Source of the DNA: CALEUX01 sp037439945
GTDB taxonomy: Bacteria > Bacteroidota > Bacteroidia > Bacteroidales > Marinilabiliaceae
Length of the DNA stretch: 16,657 nucleotides
NCBI GenBank assembly: GCA_037439945.1
Contig: JBBIVA010000083.1
Span: 1-16,657, forward strand
Reading direction: 5' to 3'
This document shows, piece after piece, positions 1 through 6,080 of this stretch. Positions within the stretch are counted from its first letter, which is position 1. The number at the start of each line of letters is the position of its first letter. The position numbers and the translations under genes are program-made. The notes beneath the pieces were generated by a model. It did not search any database. It was given only the letters and a program-made list of their open reading frames with translations, and was not told where the DNA came from.

Positions 1-417
1 AAAAAAACTCTATGCTTTAAATTTTATTACAAAATTATTACATCGAACTCACGTTTTAATAATATTACCAAAAAAAACAATCCAGGGATAGGTACCGATG
101 AAGTGAAAAAAATGGCAATTATTATCCAAGAATAATGGGAAATACTATCTTAACAACTTTAATATTTTTAATTTCACATTTTACAGGAAACAGGCGTTAC
201 TGCTCTTTCATATTTAATTTAAACCCACTTTTAGAAATTAATACATTTGCCATTATTGGTATTGATAGAAATTACCAACACGAAAAAATATAAAAAGTAC
301 GAAGGATTATAATAAAACCAACCAAGGGATTTATTTCGGAAATTGGTAATTTTAGTCTGAAATAGTAGTATAATTCACCATCGAAGATAGGTTATCACAA
401 TAATTAAACCTTTTTTT
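1..417. other. AT-rich region with no supported gene
   Basis: Stops are dense in all frames and no protein or RNA gene is recognisable. The only regulatory candidate is a TACATTTG octamer at 242-249, which fits the Bacteroidota -7 consensus TAnnTTTG. It points toward the aminotransferase gene but has no TTG at the expected distance upstream. A 6-bp inverted repeat (256-261 and 273-278, TTGGTA/TACCAA) lies just beyond it and is too short to interpret. A gene may end to the left of the window, but none can be seen. Confidence 0.6.
242..249 (+). promoter_or_regulatory. possible -7 promoter element for the aminotransferase operon
   Basis: TACATTTG matches the Bacteroidota sigma-ABfr -7 consensus TAnnTTTG. 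It lies about 170 nt before the ATG at 418, which would give a long leader. No TTG -33 element is visible 17-23 bp upstream, so this is a weak call based on one octamer in AT-rich DNA. Confidence 0.25.
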
Positions 418-1266
418 ATGAATAATCCAACCCCGGCGGCATCACATTTAAGATATGAAAACGGTAATTTTACCTATTGCCCCGAAATTTTACCTGCCAT
501 TGAAGGCCAACAGGTAATTTATGAAGTTTTCAGGGTTGATAAAGGAGTACCTTTATTTGTTAATGATCATTTGAAAAGACTGTTTGCGGGTGTAGCAAAA
601 TTGGGTTTAAAAATTGGATTATCTGAAAATGAACTAAATAACCATTTAAATGGTTTGATTGAGAAAAGTGGTGTGCAAGCCGGAAACATTAAAATTGAAG
701 TTTATTTTTCAGATAGTTCAGTAAAACACCAATATTTAAGGGCGTTTTTCATCCCAACTAATTATCCTGATAACGATTTATACCAAAATGGCGTTGAGTG
801 TATATTCCTTGATGCCATGAGGAAAACCCCCTCAATAAAAATTGCTGATAAACAACTGAGGAGTAAAAGCGACAACCTGCTTGTAAAGGAGAATATTTAT
901 GAGACTGTATTAGTTGATAATAAAGGGCTAATAACTGAAGGAAGTAGATCAAATATCTTTTTAATTAAAAGGGACGTAATTTACACTGCTCCCTGTAATA
1001 TGGTTTTGGAAGGGATTATGAGGCAAAAAGTATTGGAAATTATTAATGGGAATAATATTGAACTTAAAATTGAGGCAGTTTGCAAGGAAGATACAGAATT
1101 ATTTGATGCTGCGTTTCTTACGGGTACATCACCAAGAATAATCCATATAAAAAGACTTGGGGACAAATTTTTTAAAGTTCCGCACAAATTAATCATTAAA
1201 ATATCAGAAAATTTAACTGAATTAATTAATTTTCAGATTAATAAATATAATACCAAATTAAAATAA
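418..1266 (+). CDS. class IV PLP-dependent aminotransferase (BCAT/ADC-lyase fold)
   Basis: This 282-residue protein is a fold-type IV PLP enzyme, the family of branched-chain aminotransferases, D-amino-acid aminotransferases and 4-amino-4-deoxychorismate lyase (PabC). Seen in the sequence: an N-terminal EVFRV...PLFVNDHLKRL segment (about 36-55) typical of the family; a probable Schiff-base lysine at K145 in IADKQLRSKSDN; the cofactor motif ITEGSRSNIFLI (172-183) with E174; and a phosphate-loop-like LTGTSPRI at 234-241. The length is normal for the family. Substrate cannot be assigned from sequence alone: PabC-like lyase and amino-acid transaminase are both possible, and no pabA or pabB is present here. 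The ATG at 418 follows a run of T with no ribosome binding site. The TAA stop overlaps the next ATG by one base (TAATG), implying a translationally coupled operon with the HD protein. Confidence 0.88.
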   Translation: MNNPTPAASHLRYENGNFTYCPEILPAIEGQQVIYEVFRVDKGVPLFVNDHLKRLFAGVAKLGLKIGLSENELNNHLNGLIEKSGVQAGNIKIEVYFSDSSVKHQYLRAFFIPTNYPDNDLYQNGVECIFLDAMRKTPSIKIADKQLRSKSDNLLVKENIYETVLVDNKGLITEGSRSNIFLIKRDVIYTAPCNMVLEGIMRQKVLEIINGNNIELKIEAVCKEDTELFDAAFLTGTSPRIIHIKRLGDKFFKVPHKLIIKISENLTELINFQINKYNTKLK

Positions 1267-1838
1267 TGAACATACCAACACGCGAGGTCGCATTTGAAAT
1301 ATTTAAAACCTATAACCAGGGTGAAAGTCTTACCAAACATGCCTTTGCTGTAGAAGCTGTTATGAGGCATTTTGCCGGATTGGCCGGTGAAGATCCGGAT
1401 AAATGGGGAGTTATAGGACTAATACATGATTTGGATTATGAGGAATTTCCTGATCAGCATTGTAAAATGACAACAAAAATACTGAAGGAATTGGGTTGGC
1501 CCGATGATTATATCAGAGCTATTGAAAGTCACGGATGGGAAATTTGTACACAAACCCAACCCCTGTCATATATGGAAAAAGTATTATATGCCACAGATGA
1601 ATTAACAGGATTAATCACAACCTCTGTTTTGGTTCGTCCTAATAAGGATATTCACCAATTAACAGTTGGTTCAGTAAAGAAAAAATGGAAAGATAAGAGA
1701 TTTGCAGCCAATGTAAACCGCGATATAATTCAAAAAGGAGCAGCAATGCTGAATATGGATGTTGATGTATTGATTAGAGAGACCATAACAGCTATGCAAA
1801 AAATATCAGAGAAACTTGGTCTTCCACCCTTAAAATGA
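1266..1838 (+). CDS. HD-domain protein (predicted metal-dependent phosphohydrolase)
   Basis: This 190-residue protein has the HD-superfamily metal ligands in order: H25 (TKHAFAVE), the H54-D55 pair in GLIHDLDYE, H89 in ESHGWE, and D111 in YATDELTGL. Compact single-domain HD proteins of this type are usually annotated as HDIG/HD hydrolases. Known members of the superfamily cleave phosphoester bonds in nucleotides, but the substrate here is unknown. No signal peptide or membrane segment is present, so it is probably cytosolic. Translation starts inside the stop codon of the aminotransferase gene (TAATG), so the two are expected to be made together. The TGA stop at 1836-1838 directly abuts the inverted repeat that begins at 1839. 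The HD residues make the family call firm; the function is not known. Confidence 0.85.
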   Translation: MNIPTREVAFEIFKTYNQGESLTKHAFAVEAVMRHFAGLAGEDPDKWGVIGLIHDLDYEEFPDQHCKMTTKILKELGWPDDYIRAIESHGWEICTQTQPLSYMEKVLYATDELTGLITTSVLVRPNKDIHQLTVGSVKKKWKDKRFAANVNRDIIQKGAAMLNMDVDVLIRETITAMQKISEKLGLPPLK

Positions 1839-1953
1839 AAAGAGGCCGTCTCAAAAGTTTTTTAAAGCATCTGAGTATTGAATATTTAAAAAACTTCTCG
1901 GGTAGGAGTACGAATAAAAAGAGGGCGTCTCGGACTTTTGAGACGGCCTCTTT
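1839..1953. repeat. 20-bp perfect inverted repeat with an internal third copy
   Basis: The left arm at 1839-1858 (AAAGAGGCCGTCTCAAAAGT) is the exact reverse complement of the right arm at 1934-1953, with 75 bp between. A third, diverged copy of the arm (GAGGGCGTCTC) lies at 1921-1931 and pairs with the right arm in a compact hairpin. A separate 12-bp perfect dyad inside the element pairs 1855-1866 with 1885-1896 (AAGTTTTTTAAA/TTTAAAAAACTT). The element begins at the base after the HD gene's TGA and ends 22 bp before the UroD-like stop codon. No target-site duplication is visible at the edges. It could be a duplicated terminator, a dispersed palindromic repeat, or a small remnant with insertion-sequence-like ends. 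Confidence 0.8.
1918..1953 (-). terminator. Rho-independent terminator between convergent genes
   Basis: A 14-bp stem (1918-1931 with 1940-1953) has a single G-G mismatch and an 8-base loop (1932-1939). Read on the minus strand it follows the UroD-like gene and ends in a U-rich run (CTCTTTTTATT), as expected of an intrinsic terminator. On the plus strand it is followed only by TTTAT, so it may terminate the HD-gene transcript less efficiently. Confidence 0.7.
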
Positions 1954-1975
1954 ATCTCCAGGTATTTATTATTTA

Positions 1976-3043
1976 TTACTTAACATAACTCCATTCACGG
2001 GCTGCTTCATACATTGCCACTACGTTTTCAACAGGAGTTTCTACCTTTAATTTATGCGATGGGCCCAAAATAAACCCACCGCCAGGTGCCATAATATCCA
2101 ATAACTCCTTAACACCTTCTTTAACTCGCAAAGGTGTTGCTTTTCTGAGAAGAAGTTCTTCATCCAAAGCCCCGCAAAAAGTAATAAGTGACCCAAAGTC
2201 TTTTTTTAGTCCATCGGGCGACATACCTGCAGCACGGGTTTGGACCGGATCCAAAACATGGGCACCCACAGAAATAAATTGCGGCAGTAATTTACGAACC
2301 CCTCCGCAACTATGCATATAAAACCTTACCCCAAGTTTTTTGGGTAATTCATAAAAACTTTCATAAACAGGTCTGATAACTTCATCCCATGTTTCAGGAC
2401 TAATAATCAATCCGCTTTGAGCCCCAAAATCATCGGCAAACCTTATAAAGTCAACCCTGCTGCCTGTTACTTCAAAAAAAGCTTCAATAAATGATAAATA
2501 AAAACCTGAAACCTTTTCTATAAGTCCCTTAAAAAATTTTGGGTGATACATCATTACATCCAAAAAATTATCTTTACCAATAAGGCGCTGTATTATGCGA
2601 AAAAGCCCAGGAGAGGAATACCCCGGGGCAGTCATAATTGCATAATTGCGGTACTTTTCAACCTGATCTTCCAAAACAGAAAAATCAAACATATTTACGG
2701 AGGGCCATGGATAGTCGTTCAAAACAGCTGGATCAGTAACCCCTTCAAGCGGAGACCTAAAAATATCCCAATATTTAAGATCACCCCTTCCGGTTAATTT
2801 ATATTCAACTCCCCAAATATCTTTTTTTAATTCACCATTTTTCTGGATCATTTCCTGACCATTATATTCCGGTTCAACCCACCTGAAATCAACATCCAAA
2901 AATTCAAGTAACTGATCTTTAGTTGAAAAACCGTAATGACTCATCATTTTTTCGGTAAACTCGGGTACACCCCAGTAAAATATAGGTACCCTGTCGGGTT
3001 GCTCATAATTGAGGGCTGCAAAAACTCGTTCCTTGTGATTCAT
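1976..3043 (-). CDS. uroporphyrinogen-decarboxylase-like protein (MtaA/MtbA-type)
   Basis: This 355-residue protein belongs to the UroD superfamily but does not look like true HemE. It starts NHKERVFAALNYEQPDRVP, the usual opening of the UroD-like methyltransferase branch. It carries MHSCGG (H244, C246) and a downstream FCGALD (C290), matching the H-x-C...C zinc-ligand pattern of corrinoid:thiol methyltransferases such as MtaA and MtbA. The LDPVQTRAAGM block (264-274) and GGGFILGPSH (321-330) are also typical of this branch. Relatives transfer methyl groups between corrinoid proteins and thiols, or act in O-demethylation. No corrinoid protein or methyltransferase partner is encoded beside it, so the substrate is unknown. 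The gene is probably transcribed alone: 137 bp separate its start from rlmB, and a strong terminator follows it. Confidence 0.82.
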   Translation of the reverse strand: MNHKERVFAALNYEQPDRVPIFYWGVPEFTEKMMSHYGFSTKDQLLEFLDVDFRWVEPEYNGQEMIQKNGELKKDIWGVEYKLTGRGDLKYWDIFRSPLEGVTDPAVLNDYPWPSVNMFDFSVLEDQVEKYRNYAIMTAPGYSSPGLFRIIQRLIGKDNFLDVMMYHPKFFKGLIEKVSGFYLSFIEAFFEVTGSRVDFIRFADDFGAQSGLIISPETWDEVIRPVYESFYELPKKLGVRFYMHSCGGVRKLLPQFISVGAHVLDPVQTRAAGMSPDGLKKDFGSLITFCGALDEELLLRKATPLRVKEGVKELLDIMAPGGGFILGPSHKLKVETPVENVVAMYEAAREWSYVK

Positions 3044-3063
3044 GAATTTTGATTTAATGAAAA

Positions 3064-3074
3064 TTGATCATCAA
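3064..3074. promoter_or_regulatory. small operator-like palindrome upstream of the UroD-like gene
   Basis: TTGAT-C-ATCAA is a perfect dyad around one central base, 21 bp upstream of the UroD-like ATG (3043). A wider match pairs TTTTGAT near 3047 with ATCAAAA near 3070. In such AT-rich DNA this could be chance. No exact TAnnTTTG element is present on the minus strand in this gap. Confidence 0.2.
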
Positions 3075-3180
3075 AACATTTTTTTCAAAAAACATAACAA
3101 GGTATGAAAAAATATTAAACAACCAAAAAAGTCAGGCAAAATCAAACAATCAGAACAATTTGCAAAAAAGGTCAAAAAAT

Positions 3181-3912
3181 CTACCTGGTTTTTAAAGCTT
3201 CAAAAATCAATATACCTGCAGCTACCGAAACATTTAGTGAAAAAATATCACCTTTCAGTGGAATGGAAACAATGTTGTCGCACATTTTATTAACCTGCGG
3301 TGAAATTCCTTTATCCTCTGATCCCAAAACAATTGCCAGGTTACCACCATAATTAAAGCCGGTATAGTTTGTGGGCCCTTTTTCTGATGCTCCAACAATG
3401 GTAAAAGCTGTTTCTTTTAAAAACTTCATGGCATACCAAATCTTTGAAACCCTGCATACAGGAATACGATATAATGCCCCTGCTGATGTTTTAATTGCAT
3501 CACCATTAATTGGGGCGCTTCCTTTTTCAGGGATAACTATTGCATCAATTCCGGCGCATTCAGCAGTTCGGGCAATTGCACCAAAATTTCTGACATCGGT
3601 AATCCCATCAAGAATCAAAATAAACGGTTGTTTTCCCGACTGAAGAAGGTCCTTAACAATTGTTTCTAACTCGTGATAGTGTACTGGTGAAATATGTGCC
3701 ACCACACCCTGGTGGTTCCCTGATGCTAGGTAACTTATTTTTTCCACAGGTACCCGCTGAACCGGTATATTATGCTTTTTAATTTCCTGAAACAGTTCGT
3801 TGTATAATGAACCCTGCAACCCAGGCTTCATTAAAACTTTCTCAACACTTTTACCACACTGTATAGCTTCCAGGATGGCTCTAATTCCAAAAACTATATT
3901 ATTTTTATTCAT
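3181..3912 (-). CDS. rlmB: 23S rRNA 2'-O-ribose methyltransferase, TrmH/SpoU family (RlmB-like)
   Basis: At 243 residues this matches the usual length of RlmB, the SPOUT enzyme that methylates the 2'-OH of G2251 (E. coli numbering) in the 23S rRNA peptidyl-transferase loop. An N-terminal substrate-binding domain (about 1-75, opening VFGIRAILEAI) precedes the knotted SAM domain. The three SPOUT motifs are visible: DVRNFGAIARTAE (106-118, with N109 and R115), VLGSEDKGIS (195-204, with E199), and the knot motif IPLKGDIFSLNVSVAAG (217-233, with S225 and N227). F224 sits where many homologues have a small or acidic residue before SLNVS, a minor variant. The specific site assignment rests on family resemblance; another TrmH-family target is possible. 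It lies 94 bp downstream of the ABC-F gene on the same strand, so co-transcription is plausible. Confidence 0.87.
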   Translation of the reverse strand: MNKNNIVFGIRAILEAIQCGKSVEKVLMKPGLQGSLYNELFQEIKKHNIPVQRVPVEKISYLASGNHQGVVAHISPVHYHELETIVKDLLQSGKQPFILILDGITDVRNFGAIARTAECAGIDAIVIPEKGSAPINGDAIKTSAGALYRIPVCRVSKIWYAMKFLKETAFTIVGASEKGPTNYTGFNYGGNLAIVLGSEDKGISPQVNKMCDNIVSIPLKGDIFSLNVSVAAGILIFEALKTR

Positions 3913-4006
3913 TACCAGGAGTATATTTATTCAAATCCCAACTTATAATACTGCGTTTTAGGTTATATAATTTTAAATCAAACTAAGGAATTGGTGCCAA
4001 AAAAAA

Positions 4007-5965
4007 TTAACTCAAATCCAATGTTTTCTTTTGTTGCTCCAGTTCTTCAAGTTTTTCGTGCAGAATTTCCCACAATTTAAGTTTATCCTTCAGATTATAC
4101 TGTAACTTTTCGTAATCTTTAAAAACAGAATCTTCAATTATCAAACCGGAATTATTTTGCAAAATCACATCCAGTTCTTTTTGTCTTTCTTCCAGAATAT
4201 TAATCTCATTCTCTGCACTTTCAACATCAAGCGTCAGTTTCTTTATTTGTTTATTTAATTCTTTTCTTTCTTCAAAGTTTGTTTTGCCCTTGTTGTCAGA
4301 TGTTTTATTTTGGCTGTCAATCAGTGTTTTCTCTTCCTTTTCAAGTTCGTTAAGAGATTCCATTCTCTTTTTTTGCAAAAACTCATATATACCGCACAAA
4401 TGTTCCTTAATTTTTCGATTTCCGAACTCAATTATTCTGTTAACCATTCCATCTAAAAACTCGCGGTCATGCGATACCAATAATATAGTTCCCTCAAAGT
4501 CGGTAAGTGCCTTTTTCAATATCTCTTTTGATCTCATATCCAAATGGTTGGTGGGCTCATCGAGGATCAAAAAATTAACGGGTTCGAGCAATAACAAAAC
4601 CATAGCTAATCTTGTTCTTTCGCCACCCGACAGAACAGAAACTTTTTTGTCAACGGCATCTCCGGAAAAAAGAAATGCCCCCAACAAATCACGTATTTTA
4701 GTTCTAACCTCACCAGCTGCCACCTGGTCAACAGTTTCAAGAACGGTAAGGTTATTGTTTAATTTATCAGCCTGGTTTTGTGCAAAATATCCAATTTTTA
4801 CCTGGTAACCCAATTGAATTCTTCCATTATATTCAATTTCATCCATTATTATGCGTGCAAGGGTAGTTTTACCCTCCCCATTTTTACCAACAAAGGCTAT
4901 TTTTTCGCCCCTGTTAATCGAAAAATCAATATTTTCAAAAACCTTTAATGAACCATATGATTTAGATATTTCATCGCCTTTAACAGTTACTGCTCCTGAG
5001 TGGGGTGCCGGCGGAAATTTTATTTTAATGGTACTCTGGTCAAATTCATCAACTTCAATACGGTCAATTTTTTCAAGCTGTTTTATTCTTGATTGTACTT
5101 GAATTGCTTTGGTTGATTTATATCTGAATCGTTCGATAAACTCTTCGGTATCCTCAATTTTCTTTTGTTGGTTTCTGTATGCCGCCAGTTGTTGTTCACG
5201 TCTTTCATTCCGTAAAGAGATAAAATGTGAATATGAGGCCTTATAATCATATATTCTGCCCATTGAAATCTCAACAGTTCTTGTTGTTATGTTATCCAAA
5301 AAAGCTTTATCGTGCGAGATTAAAATTACTGCTCCTGAATAGTTCTTAAGATAATCTTCAAGCCACTGAATTGATTCAATGTCAAGATGATTAGTTGGTT
5401 CATCCAGAAGGAAAATCCCAGGTTTTTTAAGTAGAATCTTTGCTAACTCGATTCTCATCCGCCATCCTCCACTAAATTCTGCTGTTAACCTGTCCAAATC
5501 ACTTCTTTTAAATCCCAGCCCCTTTAATGTCAGCTCAATTTGAGAATGGTAATTATTTCCACCCAGCACCGAGAATAGATCAGATTTTTCAGTAAGCAAT
5601 TCAATCAACCTGTAATATTCAGGTGAGTCAAAATCAGACCTTTTATTAATCTGTGTTGAAAGATTTTTAATTTCAAGTTCTAATTTTTTCAAATCACTAA
5701 AAGCCAGCTCAGTTTCTTCTCTTACTGTTTGAGTATCAGAATAATCAAGATGTTGGGGTAAGTAACCAATTATCAAATCCTTGGGTAGGGCAACATTACC
5801 TTCAGTTGGAACTGATTGTCCGGAAATAATCTTTAGCAAGGTAGATTTACCTGCTCCGTTCTTTCCAACTAAACCAATACGGTCGCGGGGGGATATTAAA
5901 AACGATATTTCTTCGAATAAACGAAACCCTCCAAAGTCAACTGTTAGCTGGTTTATTGATACCAT
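4007..5965 (-). CDS. ABC-F family ATPase (ribosome-associated, Uup/YheS-like)
   Basis: This 652-residue protein has two ABC ATPase domains and no membrane segment, the ABC-F layout. Domain 1 has Walker A GKNGAGKST (34-42), a signature EFSGGW (163-168), Walker B LLDEPTNHLD (186-195) and the H-loop H218. A charged linker at about 242-320 corresponds to the P-site tRNA interaction region of the family. Domain 2 has Walker A GKNGEGKTT (360-368), LSGGE (445-449), ILDEPTNHLD (467-476) and H499. A charged C-terminal segment (about 535-650) is predicted to form a coiled coil, as in Uup and YheS. ABC-F proteins act on ribosomes during translation. Nothing marks this one as an antibiotic-resistance protein. 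It may share a transcript with rlmB downstream. Confidence 0.9.
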   Translation of the reverse strand: MVSINQLTVDFGGFRLFEEISFLISPRDRIGLVGKNGAGKSTLLKIISGQSVPTEGNVALPKDLIIGYLPQHLDYSDTQTVREETELAFSDLKKLELEIKNLSTQINKRSDFDSPEYYRLIELLTEKSDLFSVLGGNNYHSQIELTLKGLGFKRSDLDRLTAEFSGGWRMRIELAKILLKKPGIFLLDEPTNHLDIESIQWLEDYLKNYSGAVILISHDKAFLDNITTRTVEISMGRIYDYKASYSHFISLRNERREQQLAAYRNQQKKIEDTEEFIERFRYKSTKAIQVQSRIKQLEKIDRIEVDEFDQSTIKIKFPPAPHSGAVTVKGDEISKSYGSLKVFENIDFSINRGEKIAFVGKNGEGKTTLARIIMDEIEYNGRIQLGYQVKIGYFAQNQADKLNNNLTVLETVDQVAAGEVRTKIRDLLGAFLFSGDAVDKKVSVLSGGERTRLAMVLLLLEPVNFLILDEPTNHLDMRSKEILKKALTDFEGTILLVSHDREFLDGMVNRIIEFGNRKIKEHLCGIYEFLQKKRMESLNELEKEEKTLIDSQNKTSDNKGKTNFEERKELNKQIKKLTLDVESAENEINILEERQKELDVILQNNSGLIIEDSVFKDYEKLQYNLKDKLKLWEILHEKLEELEQQKKTLDLS

Positions 5966-6080
5966 TAATTTACAACCTTAAACAATTTTACTCCTTTTAC
6001 AGAATTACTGTTAAAATTAATCTCTTATCAAAAAAACGACACTTGAAACATCATTTAATTAGCAAATTAAAAAAGTCTTA

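Noticed and set aside
1..417. Partial gene at the left edge
   Set aside because: Frequent stops in every frame and no recognisable protein segment; treated as non-coding.
1839..1953. Intact insertion sequence or MITE
   Set aside because: No transposase and no target-site duplication are visible, and part of the element forms an ordinary terminator. Recorded as a repeat instead.
1835..2050. Small plus-strand open frame across the inverted repeat
   Set aside because: It consists of the palindromic repeat and the antisense of the UroD-like C-terminus, has no recognisable protein features, and is best explained as a chance frame.
1976..3043. True uroporphyrinogen decarboxylase HemE
   Set aside because: The HSCG motif with a later cysteine and the N-terminal pattern fit the MtaA/MtbA-like branch better, and no heme genes are nearby.
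4007..5965. Antibiotic-resistance ABC-F protein
   Set aside because: The protein has the general ABC-F architecture with a C-terminal coiled coil like Uup/YheS, and sits beside an rRNA methyltransferase gene in core chromosome. Nothing points to a resistance subtype.
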